Assembly: GCA_002794785.1 (NCBI GenBank)
Contig: NBBA01000001.1
Coordinates: forward strand, 1,302,001 to 1,366,000
Direction of reading: 5' to 3'
Source of the DNA: Coniferiporia sulphurascens
Lineage: Eukaryota > Basidiomycota > Agaricomycetes > Hymenochaetales > Hymenochaetaceae
DNA: 64,000 nucleotides
Both the position numbers and the translations under genes were made by a program. The notes below the pieces were generated by a model. The model did no database searches. It was given only the letters and a program-made list of their open reading frames with translations, and was not told the origin of the DNA. Shown piece after piece: positions 42,513-53,899 of the stretch. Positions within the stretch are counted from its first letter, which is position 1. Each line of letters begins with the position of its first letter.

Positions 42513-45500
42513 CCACCCCTATCCCCTCACTTAAATGACGAGATGGCTCCTTCACCCAGACAGATGACGAGAAAGGTGAGCTGTTCCACAAAACTTTCTT
42601 CATGCCCCCTCCACCCCAGACAGCAGCCACCACCCCACTGCCACCACCCCAACCAGCTGCCCTGCCCATCCTCCTCATGGAGCTTATGGGGGCACTGGCC
42701 GACACATCCAACTTGTCGGCACCAGGCCCCTCAGGAATAGGCTACTGCCCCCTGAAATGGGTGGTGGATGCTTACCCCAACGAGATTCTTTCGCTTTTCA
42801 ATGACTGTCTGTGCTTGGGGCACCACCCTGAGTGCTGGCGGGCAGCAAAGGTGGTGATGCTCCAGAAGCCCAACAAGAAAGACCCTTTTTCACTGTGTTC
42901 ATACCAGCCCATCACCCTCAAGGAGACCCTAGGGAAACTCCTCAAAAAGATAATAGCTAACTGGCTCCAGTTCCTCACTAACACCTGGAACTGGCTGCCA
43001 CCTAACCAATACAGGGGGCATCAGGGCCATTCAGTCTATGATGCCGCCCAACACCTTTTACAGATTGCAGAGTGCACCCACATGGAGGGCCTTGTCTGTT
43101 CAGTCCTAGCAGTTGACATTCAGGGTTTCTTCGACTTGGTGCACCCCCAACTCCTCCACCAACAATTGCTGGACCTCAGGTGTGCACCTGACATGGCCAA
43201 CTGGTGCTTGTCCTTCATGACAGACTGGCAGGTCACTGTTGCCTTCAACAGCACCACCCTCCCTACTGCCCTGAAACCTGACTTCGGCACCCCTCAAGGA
43301 TCGCTGGTCTCCCCCATCCTGTCGATGATATTTGCAGGCATGGTCCTCTGGTGCTTTCACCAAGCCGGCACCACTGCCTTAGCATATGTTGACAACCACT
43401 TACTAATCTGTGTAGGTCCCTCAGTGGCATCCAACTGCTGCGCTCTCACCTGCGCCTACCACCAACTCGACACCCTCTTCGGCACCATCAGTCTCAACAT
43501 CGAAGCTGCCAAGACAGAGTGCCTCCACTTTCACCCCCCTCAGCGACACACCAGCTATGATGGCTGGGACACTGCCAGGGTCCAGGTCGATCCCAACACC
43601 CTGATCCGCCCCTCAATCCCACTATGATGGTTGGGGATATGGTGGGACCTGGGCCTCTCCTTCAAGCCCCATGTGGAGCGCATGTGCTCCAAGGGGCTCT
43701 CTACCCTAGCCGCCCTCCACATCCTGGGTAACACCCAATGCGGCATCTCGGCCCTACTCCTCCACCACCTGTACACCTCCTGCGTTTGCTCCATCCTGTC
43801 ATGGGGGGCACCAGTCTGGTACCATGGCCACCACCAAAAAACTTTGGTAAACCACCTCCAGGCTGTGCAAAACACGGCCTGTCGATGGATTCTGGGTGTC
43901 TTCAAAGGTGCCTCCCCCCATTCCACTAACTTCCTTTGCTCTGTTCCCCCTCTTTCTTTCTATTTTGAATATATAAAGACTACCCATTCCCTGTGTCTCT
44001 GGCGCACCCCTCACTCTATTGGCTGCAAACTATTTAAAAACATAGCTAATAGACCTTTTTCCCTTTCTTTGCAGGTCCAAGCCCCCCAGGTTCAACAAGT
44101 CCCTGCATACATGCATCCCCCATGGACAGACCCCCTGGCTTTCACCAATGGCCGAGTCCATTTCACCACCCCCATCACCCCTGTTAGCACCAACACTTGC
44201 AAGCAATTTGTGAGCACTGCACAGGATCTAGGAACCACTCCACACGTCTAAGTATTCACTGACAGCTCCCACATTGACGACAAGTCAGGCTCCACCATCT
44301 GTGCAATGCTTGGCCCCACCCGCCTCCAGTCATGCTGACTGGAGTCCCCCACATGCGCTACGGCCATGGACACCAAGGAGTTCTCTCTCACTACGGCCCC
44401 AGGCTGGGTAGCATGCTGCCTCCTGGTGCAACTGCATGTCAGATCAGACATTTTCTTCTTGTCCAATTCACTGACTGCCCTCCATCTTTTCTGAATGTGG
44501 CATGCCACCCCCAGCACCCACCTCCTTCACATCTGGAAAGCGGGTGTGGAGACTCTGCTGGACTCATACCCCCAGCTCACTGTTCATTTTGTATGGTGCC
44601 CCAGCCATTCGGACATCCCCAGCAATGAATAGGCTGACACGGAAGCAAAACTGGCAACAGAGCTCCCTCCATCTGACCTAAAGCCCTCCACCTCCACACT
44701 AAAAGAAGTTGCCATCTGCACCCTCATGGACCAGTGGATGCTCTCGCTGGCCCGCCCCCTTGCCTCAACCACTGACAAGTATTTGGCAGTTCACAGCATC
44801 CCTTCCTGCCGACCTAGAAAGCTTCTCATGAATTCAGTCGACCACCCACACAATGAACTATCTGCAGTTGCACAGGTCCTCTGTCAGGCCTGTCCCTACA
44901 GGGGCTACTGGCTGAGCTTTGACTCAGCCTACCTGCACAGACACGGCCTTATTTCGCATTGCAGGTGGCACAACCACCCCCCCTGGCCTGTGCAGTCAAC
45001 TGCCCATATCCTAGGTGGCTGCAGCACCTTCCATCTGTGGATATGACATGTATGGCCACCTCGGGACCCTCTCCCAGTCCACCATGCAGAGTGGGCTGAT
45101 GAAAACTGCCTCCCAGTTCTGCACCACTGGCTAAAGCTGACGGGGCACCTGAACCGCCTCTCCAACTGCACCGTGGGTGCCATCCGGCTGGCCTTTGCCT
45201 CAATGGACCTAGACAGCCACCCAACTGATGAAGATATGGACTTGGACCTCCTAAGGGAATACATGTGTCATATGCTCGGACCGTGAACCCAGGACTCGGA
45301 CCCAGCCCTTTTGGAGCTTTCAGGTATGCTTCCTCCCTTTTCTCTCGACTAAAGCCTGCCTTTCGAATTCCTCTGGATACATCTTGGCCAGTGCTCTTGC
45401 CTCCCCATTCTCATTTCTAAGCTTCTTACTTTGACCTGCCCTTGCCCGCTTGGTTTGTTCATAGCAATATGTATCCCTCCTTCCCTACTCTTTCTTACTA

Positions 45501-45899
45501 AATAGGGGCTCTTCACACTTTGGCACCCTTCAGGGAGCAGAGCCCCTGCCCAGTTTTGTGTGATGCGCAATGACGGGCACCTCTGTTGTTATGTAGTTAG
45601 GGCCCCCCCTTCAGGGGGGCAGCTTGTAATTATGTAATACTGCAGGAATAATAAAATAAAATAAAATAAAATAAAAAAGATCATGTCAATAGGGCACCGC
45701 TGATGATTGTTGACAGGCCTTGAGTCAGAGTCCAGGAGGTGAGCTGGTGCAAGGCCATGCTCCCAGAAGAAGTCATTGAGGGGTTGTGCCCTCAAGTCCT
45801 CCTGCCATGAGGCGAAGAGTTTGGACCACAAATTTTTATTTTATTTTTATAATTATTCCTACAGTATTACATAATTACAAGCTGCCCCCCCAAAGGGGG

Positions 45900-48800
45900 G
45901 GCCCTAACTACATAACAACAGAGGCGCCTGTCATTGCACATCGCACAAAACTGGGTGGGGGCTCTGTGCCCCGAAGGGTGCCGAAGTGTGGAGAGCCCCT
46001 ATTTAGTAAAAGAAAACCCGAGAGGAAGGGATACATATCACTACAAACAAACCAAGCAGATGAAGGCAGGTTTAAAGTAAGAAGCTTAGAAGTGAGAAAG
46101 GGGGGGTGAGGATGCCGGCTGAGGCATATCCAGAGGAATTTGAAAGGCAGGCACTAATCGGGAGGAAAAGGAGGAAGCGTACCTGAGAGCTCCAAAAGGG
46201 CTGGGTCCGAGTCCTGGGTTCAAGGTCCGAGCATACAATGCATGTAATCCCATAGGAGGTCCAAGTCCATATCTTCATCGGTTGGGTGGCCATCCAGGTC
46301 CATTGCGGCAAAGGCCAGCCGAATGGCGCTGGAGGTCCGGTCAGAAAGGCGGTTGAGGTGCCCCATCAGCCTAAGCCAATGGTGCAAAACTGGGAGGCAG
46401 TGTTCGTCAGCCCATTCTGAATGGTGGACTGGGAAAGGGTCCCAAGGTGGCCACACACACTGTATCCACAGGTGGAAGGTGCTGCAGCCGCCTAGGATGT
46501 GGGCAGTTGACTGCGCAGGCCAGGGGGGTGGTTGTGCCACCTGCAATGCGAAATAAGGCCATGTCTGCACCGGTAGGCTGAGTCGAAGCTCAGCCAGTAG
46601 CCCCCATAGGGACCGGCATGACAGAGAACCTGAGCATCTGCAGATAGCTCGCTGCGTGGGTGGTCAACTGAATGCATGAGCAGCTTCCAGGGTCAGTGAG
46701 AAGGGAGGCCATGTACCACCAAGTACTTGTCTGTGGTTGAGGCAAGCGGACAGGTGAGCAAGAGGGTCCACCGGTCCATTGTTAGACACAGTCGATCTTC
46801 TTTCCTTTTCTGTCTATCTCCGATCCTTTTTCCTTTTCTGTGCTTTCCTTTCATGTTTCCCCTTTCAACATGATCACCTGTTCCCCTGATCCCCTTTAGT
46901 TGAATGACTCATTATGACTCGTGACCTTTCCCTTTTGGTAATACCTTCACATGTTCTGATTGCCCTATAAGTAGTCGAGCCAAACATTATTGTTTCCTGT
47001 TCTTCTCTTCTACTTACCGTTGTGTTGTCTAAGGTATTACCTGTATATCCCTGTCATTTTGGAGCAATCTACTTACCATTGTGTCGTCTAAGCATTACAC
47101 GTGATCTGGACATAGTCCCTCTGAGCCCCCCCTCAGATTACTAGGTGTTCCTTTTGTGCTAGTCAGCGTTTCGTCGATCTCTTCGGGGCCCTGTCGAGTT
47201 ATTCCCGGCTGCCGCCTAACATCCATGAGGGTGCGAATGGCAACTTCTTTTAGCATGGAGGTGGAGGGCTTTAGGTCAGATGGAGGGAGCTCCATCACCA
47301 GTTTCACTTCTGTGTCAGCCCATTCATTGCCAGGGATGTCTGAGTGGCTGGGGCACCATATGAAATGAACAGTGAGCTGGGGGTACGAGTCCAGCAGAGT
47401 CTCCACACCTGCTTTCCAGATGTGAAGGAGGTGGGCACCAGGGGTGGCAGTCCATGTACAGAAAAGGTGGAGGGCAGTCAGTGAATCAGACAGAAAGAAA
47501 ATGTCTGATGCGACACGCAATTGTGCTGGGAGGCAGTGCACTACCCAGCCTGGGGCCATGGTGAGGGAGAACTCCTTGGTGTCTGTGGCTGTAGTGCAGG
47601 TGGGGACTCCAGTCGGCATGACCAGAGGCGGGTGGGGCCTAGCATTGCACAGATGGTGGAGCCCGACTTGTCATCAATGCAAGAGCCATCAGTGAATACT
47701 TGGACATGTGGGGTGGCTCCTAGATCCCATGCAGCACTCACAAACTGCTTGCAGGTGTCAGCACTGATGAGGGTGATGGGGGTGGTGAAATGGACTCAGC
47801 CATTGGTGAAAGCCAGGGGGTCCGTCCATGGGGGATGCATGTATGCAGGGACTTGTTGAACCCAAGGGGCTCGGACCTGCAATGAAAGGGAAAAAGGTCT
47901 GTTAGCTACGTTTTTAAATAATTTACAGCCAATAGAGTGAGGGGTGCACCAGAGGCACAGGGAATGGGTAGTCTTTATATATTCAAAATAGAAAGAGAGA
48001 GGGGGAACAGAGCAGAGAAAATTAGTGGAATGGGGGGAGGTGCCTTTGAAGACACCCAGAATCCAGCGACAGGCCGTGTTTTGCATGGCTTGGAGGCGGT
48101 TTACCAGGGTTTTTTGGCGGCAGCCATGGTACCAGACTGGTGCCCCCCATGACAGGATGGAGCAGACACAGGAGGTGTACAGGCGGTGGAGGAGAAGGGC
48201 CGAGATGCTGTGTTGGGTGTTACCCAGGATGTGGAGGGTGGCTAGGGTAGAGAGCCCCTTGGAGTGCATGCGCTCAACATGGGGCTTGAAAGAGAGGCCC
48301 AGGTCCCACCATATCCCCAACCAGTGCAGTGGGATTGAGGGGTGGATCAGGGTGTTGGGATCGACCTGGACCCCGGCGATGTCCCAGCCATTATAGCCAG
48401 TGCATTGCCAAGGGGGGTGAAAGTGGAGGCACTCTGTCTTGGCGGCTTCAATGTTGAGACCGATGGTGCCGAAGAGGGTGTCAAGTTGGTGGTAGGTGCG
48501 GGTGAAGGTGCAGCAGTTGGATGCCACTGAGGGACCTACACAGATTAGTAAGTGGTCGTCAACATATGCTAAGGCAGTGGTGCCGGCTTGGTGAAAGCAC
48601 CGGAGGACCATGCCTGCAAATATTGTCAACAGGATGGGGGAGACCAGCGATCCTTGAGGGGTGCCGAAGTCAGGTTTCAGGGCAGTAGGGAGGGTGGTGC
48701 TGTCAAAGGTGATGGCAACCTGCCGGTCCGTCATGAAGGACAGACACCAGTTGGCCATGTCGGGCGTGCAGCCAAGGTCCAGCAATTGTCAGTGGAGGAG

Positions 48801-50530
48801 TTGGGGGTGCACTGAATCAAAGAAGCCCTGAATGTCGACCACTAGGACCGAACAAACGAGGCCCTCTGAGTGGGCATGCTCCACAATCTGTAAGAGGTGT
48901 TGGGTGGCATCATAGACTGAATGGCCTTGACGCCCCCCATATTGGTTGGGTGGCAGCCAGTCCCTCATGTTAGCAAGGAACTGGAGCTGGTTAGCTATTA
49001 TCTTTTTGAGGAGTTTCCCTAGGGTCTCCTTGAGGGTGATGGGCTGGTATGAACACAGTGAAAAAGGGTCTTTCTTGTTGGGCTTCCGGAGCATCACCAC
49101 CTTTGCTGCCCGCCAGCACTTGGGGTGGTGCCCCAAGCACAGACAGTCATTGAAAAGCGAAAGAATCTCGTTGGGGTAAGCATCCACCACCCATTTCAGG
49201 AGGCAGTAACTTATTCCCGAGAGGCCCAGAGCTGACAAGTTGGATGTATCAGTCAGTGCCTCCATAAGCTCCATGAGGAGTATGGGTGGGGCAGCTGGTT
49301 GGGGTGGTGGCAGCGGGGTAGTGGCCGCTGCCTGGGGTGGGGGGGCATGAAGAAAGTTTTGTGGAATAGCTCACCTTTCTCATCGTCCATCTGGGTGAAG
49401 GAGCCATCGCACCTTTTTAGCAAGGGAATAGGGGTGGGTCGGTTACCTAGGCCATGTTTGGCCCAGTTCCAGATGTTGGAGGTGTCTGCTTCCAATGCCT
49501 GGTCAGTGTAGAACTGCTGTTTGGCCATCCTCATGCCCCTTTTGAAGGCACATCATGCTGATGAGTGCTGGAGGGGGGTGTTGGCTGTCGAGATAGCAGT
49601 TAAGAGGGTCTTGCAGTGGGGTGACCACCATGGGACTTCCATTTTCGATGGCTTGGAGAGGCGGGTGAATGGCTGAAGGGCAGCGACCATAGAGTCGATA
49701 ACTGCCTTAGCTTTGACATCCAGGGCATGGGTGTCGAGCCCCAGGAGACAGAAGGCTGCTTCAAGGAGAGGGAAGGCAATGTCGGTCCATTCCTCCTTGT
49801 CAGCTGGTAGCAGCTGGCGTGTCTTTAGGACAGGAGGGGGGGGCCGAAATGGCAGTGACCATCACAGTATGGTGTGGTCGGACAGTGGCGAGGGGTTGGC
49901 AGTAGCTGAATCTAAAATAGAGTCAGGGTTGACCGAGGGTGGGGCCCAGATCATGTCAATGGGACACCAATGGCGATTGCTGTTGGGCTGTGAGTCAAAG
50001 TCAGGGAGGTGGGCAGGCGCCAGTTCGGACCATGAATGGTGGTGACGGTTGAAGTCACCAGCCACAAGTAGGGTGGAGGCCAGGGCCGGTGGGATTGCAA
50101 GGAGGAACAACTCACTGGGGTAGAGGGGGGTGGCGGTGGTGCGATCCGGAGAGTGCATGTCATAATAGTTGCACAGGTGGATCGTCAGGTGGGAACAGAT
50201 TTTGATGGTGAGGATGTTGGTGCCTGAGGAGGTGGCTCCAAGGACAGACCATGCGGTTGAGGGGATGGCTTAGGATACATATGTAACGACCCGTGGCCAG
50301 GTGGCTGGGGGGAGGACTGCTGTGTACCCCAGGAGGGATGGGACATTGAGGACCAGCATGCTGGTTGGGTCAGTGAGGGATGGCTGGAGGCTGATTTGGT
50401 ACCAAGGGGGTTCCTGTATCAAAATGATGGTGGGTGGTGATGGGTCAGTGGTAAGGATCAGAATGAGGGAATGGACTGCAGCTAGAGAGCAAGTGGCATT
50501 CCACTGGAGAATAGAGATGTCTCTATTCAT
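45900..50530 (-). pseudogene. L11 ORF2: endonuclease, RT (YVDD kept), RNase H
   Basis: The endonuclease starts MNRDISILQWNATCSL and ends at a TAA after VTYVS. Later blocks include LLVAGDFNRHHHSW, CPIDMIWAPPSVNPDSIL and SDHTIL. RT occupies 48789-49274 and 47796-48785 (VLVVDIQGFFDSVHP, AYVDDHLLICVG, thumb WILGVFKGTSPHSTN). RNase H follows (VFTDGSCIDDKSGS, TDTKEFSL, WCPSHSDIPGNEWADTEVKL). LTR-E interrupts it after RTLMD, and the C-terminus resumes leftwards from 46779. Catalytic RT Asp residues are intact, but stops and frameshifts occur throughout. Confidence 0.8.
46780..47221 (+). mobile_element. Solo LTR of family E, TSD TCCAT
   Basis: A 442-bp TGTTAGACAC...GCCTAACA unit is flanked by TCCAT at 46775-46779 and 47222-47226. 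A TATAAG box lies at 46966-46971. Downstream, CTACTTACC(G/A)TTGTGT occurs twice (near 47010 and 47070), a short tandem repeat in R/U5. Only one copy is present in this window. Confidence 0.88.
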
Positions 50531-53118
50531 TGGTCCTCCATGAGTTCATCTTTGGGTCCGTCAATGGCCTCCTCAATCTGGCAGAAGCGCCTTTTCTTGG
50601 GGCATTGCGGGTAGGTGGCAGGGTGGTTGCCCTTGCAGTTAGTGCAGTAGCAAGGATGAGGGCAGTGGTCGCCCTCTATGGCATCAGTGGCACAGGTTGT
50701 GCATAACTTACAGTGGTTGCGGGTGAGGTGTCCTCCCCCGCAGTCGGCGCAGCACACCTGGGCATGGCAGCCTCTTGTTCCATGTCCGAGGCCCTGGCAG
50801 CGCTCACATTGGGTGAGGCTTGGGTGGATGGGAGGGATGGAGAGGTGGAGGGCAGATCCAAACATCCATATGCATGGGCGCTTGAGGAGGCGCTCCCGGA
50901 TGGACCTGTCAGGGTTGGAGAAGGAGAAGGCCACTGGGCACCTGTCAAGTGTCGGCAGGTGGTCCTTGGTGGTGGCGAAGTGGGGGTCGACAACGAAGTC
51001 GAGGTTGCGGAGTGCCGGGTTGTGCCGGACTTCGGCCATGAGGGCCTTGGTGTTAAGCTCAACAGTTACACGATGATCGACGTCGGGGCTTCCTGATCGT
51101 CGAGGCTGATGGTGATGACAACGGGGCTTCCTAGATGTCGTAAGTCGAAGGTGATCGTTGGTGGGGCTTCCTGATTGACGATGTGGACATGGTAGGCTTC
51201 TTAGCAGAGTCGGGTTACGACAAAGTGACTAGTGGCTCAACAGCACACAGTAAACTGGTGGTAGCAGATAATGGGCTTGTATGAACAAAGAGCACAAGCT
51301 TAGGGCTTGTGCTACTGAAGTTACATGCTTATATGCTACTCTATGTGTTGACTACTGTGGCTGCTTGTATGCAGTCGTTTACATGGCATGGAAGGTCATG
51401 GAAACACAAGGAATGCGATCAGTAAGCAAAGCATGTCATGATGGTGCGATAAGGTGTCATCATGGCATCTTATGGTGCAAGGCGAATAAGGATGAGTAAG
51501 GGAGAGAAATGGGGGAGTTGCGCTGACTGATGATGATGAATAGGAAGTGAGTCAGTGCAGTAAGGGAAAGTAAAGGAAAATTGTAACACTTGGTGGTGAT
51601 GGTGTGGCCGTTCTGTCCAAAGAGTAAATCTTTGCATGGCACCATGGAGATGCACAGTGCAGAGTGGGGGTGGACACAGACAGGGTTGAGGAGGAACCTC
51701 ACCGGGATCTTGTCAATCTGGGTGGAGAGGCACCTCACATGCATATGGGAGGCAAATGCTGCAGAGTGGTGATCAATGATCATGTCCATGGCCGGTGTGG
51801 CCGATGGGGGTCGCTGGGCAAAGGAGGTCATGAGGTTCCCCTTCACATTGAAGGAGGAAGCCAGTACTGTGACCTGGTCAGCCGTGGGGAGGGTGGAAAA
51901 GAACTCATGTGCAGTATTGGTGAGGACCATGGACAGGAGTTGATTCTCGGTTCTAATTCCAATAGTGGGCAGGAGGACTAAGGTCAGGTCCTTGGCATAC
52001 ATCGGAGGCGGGGGGGGAACTTGGCGTTGCTTTTTTCCCCTCTTGTGGGTGACCATCATCAAGACGGAGCCCTGATCTGGAGCGACTGGGTTAGGATTGG
52101 AGGCGGTAGGTGGGGCCAGTGCGGCTGCCACCTGGGTGTAGGAGGTGGGTGCTGCTGTGACAACAGCCTGGGTGGTGGTGTTGGGGACCTGGGCCTTCTG
52201 GGTCTGTGGGGCGTGTGGGGCAGGCCAGTTGACAAGGGTTGAGACTTGCCAGGAGATGGAGGCCACTTCTGTGGACAGCTGTTTAATGATATTGGTCAGT
52301 GCAGCTACATCAGGTGACATGTTAGTGGTTCCGGGGGGCCTGTTCTGGGCAGAGGGTTGGGGGGCAGTGGCCAGGGTCCTTAGCAGGGGGTGAGCTGGGG
52401 TGAAGGGTGCTGGCATGGAGACATCTGTCCCCTTCCTGGCGAAGTTGTGGGCCATCTCCATGTTGTGGGAGACAATGTGCTGGGGGTCCTTCTCATCCCT
52501 AAAAATGCCAGCAATCATCTGCTGAAGGTTCCAGTATAGGTCTCCAACAAACTGCGCAGCTGCCTGGTCGGTCTCTGTGGTGGTGGGGTGGTGGGTCTTG
52601 TGGTCGAAGTCCTCCAGAGCTCGGGAGAGGGAGTACATAAAACCCACTGTGTGCTGCTCAAACTGCGCTTGAGGGCGGGGGCGGGGGGTGTGTGGGGAGA
52701 GGTTCTCCGCTGAGCACTTGTGGGTGAGTGGCGGCAAGGGGGTGTGCGGGTTCTCGAGGATGTCCATTATGTCATGGGTCGGATTGGCTGTACCAGCATC
52801 TTCGACTGAGAGGTTGGATCCTGTGGATGGGGGGCGGCTAGCGAATTGCTCAAATGCGCTGGTGAACATGTCGTTTGAGACACCAATGACAGGAGAGGGA
52901 GCGAGACGGAGTGTGTCAGGGGACAAGGCCAGAACGCCAGGGTCGATTGAGGCATAGGGGATGGGGGTCGCATTGTGCAAGGCGGCGGTGGAGGCTTCAG
53001 CAGCCAGGTTGGCGGCCGTTTTGGCTGCCCGGGCAGCGGCAAGACTTGCTGATGAGGACATTGAGATGGATGGGGAGGTATGCTGGAGGGCTTTCCGGTA
53101 ATCACTAGGGTTCGACAT
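50527..53118 (-). pseudogene. L11 ORF1, open apart from one LTR insertion
   Basis: The frame from ATG 53118 (MSNPSDYRKAL) to the stop at 50527 has no other break; excluding LTR-A7 and one TSD copy it is 2049 nt, about 682 residues. Order: Ala/Ser-rich N-terminus (SSASLAAARAAKTAANLAA), Pro-rich linker, a possible coiled coil (LTNIIKQLSTEVASISW), basic patch KRGKKQRQ, conserved MYAKDLTLVL and SMVPCKDLLFGQNGHT. At the C-terminus are three zinc knuckles (CERCQGLGHGTRGC, CADCGGGHLTRNHCKLC, CTNCKGNHPATYPQC). This is the best-preserved ORF1 here and defines the family protein; it likely binds LINE RNA. Confidence 0.85.
51051..51588 (-). mobile_element. Solo LTR of family A (copy A7), TSD CTTGG
   Basis: A 538-bp LTR on the minus strand is flanked by CTTGG at 51046-51050 and 51589-51593. 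It splits L11 ORF1 between ITTK and ALMAEV without further loss. Confidence 0.92.
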
Positions 53119-53175
53119 GGGGGAGTTTTAGCTACCCACACTAGTTGATGGTGGTGGTTACTGGTCAAGAAGGAT

Positions 53176-53563
53176 GGTCCCCTGGTGGACTCCAACATGC
53201 AAGTCGCTCCTCCAGGCAATCCCAATGGCCTCCACCCCCCTAAAGTGATCAGCAGCCCGCCATGCCTTCAAGCGGGGCATTTGGGCAGCCAAGCGGCAAT
53301 TCTACGCCAACCAGGCTGACCAAGCAGATGCCACCAACATTTGGAGCTGGGCCAAGTGTGGCCTCAGCAACCGACCTACACCTATCCCATCACTAAAAAA
53401 GAGAGATGGCACCTTCACCCAGATGGATGACAAGAAAGGTGAGCTTTTCCACACCACCTTCTTCATGCCCCCTCCACCCCAACAAGCAGCCAACACCCTG
53501 CCGCCTCCCCCCCAACCAGCTGCCCCACCCATACTCCTCTCGGAGCTTACAGGGGCACTGGCC
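53176..53563 (+). mobile_element. LINE copy L12: short ORF2 linker/RT fragment
   Basis: The plus strand encodes VPWWTPTC-like sequence, HAFKRGIWAAKRQFYANQAD, the TFTQMDDKKGELFHTTFF block and APILLSELTGAL of the ORF2 segment before RT. It is bounded on the left by the 5' end of L11 and on the right by the tail of L13, both on the minus strand. Confidence 0.75.
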
Positions 53564-53899
53564 TTTTTTTAATTTTATTATTATTATTCCTGCAGTATTA
53601 CATAATTACAGCTGCCCCCCCAAAGGGGGGGCCCTAACTATCTAACAGCGGAGGTGCCTGTCATCGCACAACGCACAAAACTGGGTGGGGGCCCTGCACC
53701 ATGAAGGGTGCCAAGGTGGGGAGGGCCCCTATTAGTACACAAGAAGGAGGAGGGAGGAGTACATATTGCTATGACTAAACCAACAGGTAAGGGTAGGTTA
53801 AGGAAGAAGCTTAGAATGGAGAAAGGGAGGGCAAGAGCGCCTGCCAGGACATACAATGAGGAGTCCAAAGGGCAGTCACAGATCAGAGAGAAAGGGTGG

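Larger units (their letters stand above)
40676..45290 (+). pseudogene. L10 ORF2: endonuclease, RT, RNase H, C-terminus
   Basis: The endonuclease starts MIEMLSILQWNATHSL and continues after the insertion at 41009 with RSQLTLQVCNYYSM. RT is open at 42602-43627 (KWVVDAYPNEILSLF, VLAVDIQGFFDLVHP, GTPQGSLVSP). Its catalytic box is YVDN, the second Asp being changed at 43394-43396. RNase H and the C-terminus (HCRWHNHPPW, AHILGGCSTFH) follow with stops at 44250, 44338 and others. Several TGA stops (41175, 41829, 44338) fall where other copies encode Arg. Activity is very unlikely. Confidence 0.82.
39703..45678 (+). mobile_element. LINE copy L10, inserted in the endonuclease region of L9, TSD GATCATGTCAAT
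   Basis: The copy is 5'-truncated in ORF1 (KKKRQRKVPPP) and otherwise runs to a tail of AATAAA units. GATCATGTCAAT flanks it at 39691-39702 and 45679-45690, interrupting the codons for CPIDMIW of L9. It later received a poly(A) retroposed fragment (41009-41108) and solo LTR-A6. The nested order L9, then L10, then these two is certain from the sequence. Confidence 0.9.
35980..45829 (-). mobile_element. LINE copy L9, split by L10
   Basis: Segments 35980-39702 and 45691-45829 form one minus-strand copy from the 3' tail to the endonuclease. RNase H is open at 36876-37559 (VFTNGS-type motif, SAPMWAAHHL, WCPGHSDIPGNEW). RT occupies 37854-38841 and keeps motif C YVDD but is frameshifted near 38560. 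Endonuclease/linker sequence lies at 38854-39702 (IDMIWSPPAINPDSIL, SDHAMLRWSL). A 33-bp in-frame tandem duplication (36409-36441, 36442-36474) repeats LEGHLTDKDMD in the C-terminus. The right edge at 45829 meets the tail of L11 without a TSD. Confidence 0.8.
45830..53175 (-). mobile_element. LINE copy L11, full length, carrying LTR-E and LTR-A7
   Basis: The copy runs from the LINE 5' end (CCTTCTTGACCAGTAACC at 53173) to an AATAAT/AAAAATAAAATAAAAA tail at 45830. Minus the two LTR insertions it is about 6.36 kb, matching L13 and so giving the full element length. The leader is 57 nt, followed by ORF1, the ATGA overlap (50527-50530) and ORF2. Flanks are L9 endonuclease on the left and L12 on the right, without a TSD, so at least one boundary has recombined. 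Confidence 0.85.

Noticed and set aside
43900..44075. Possible intron in LINE ORF2 (pyrimidine tract and CAG before GTCCRAGCCCCC)
   Set aside because: The segment between the thumb and RNase H stays open and is conserved in protein sequence in most copies (SFYFEYIKTTHSL), so it is coding rather than an intron.
45830..53180. L11 as a clean insertion into L9
   Set aside because: The right flank is a plus-strand LINE fragment rather than the expected continuation of L9 on the minus strand, and no duplicated bases are present.
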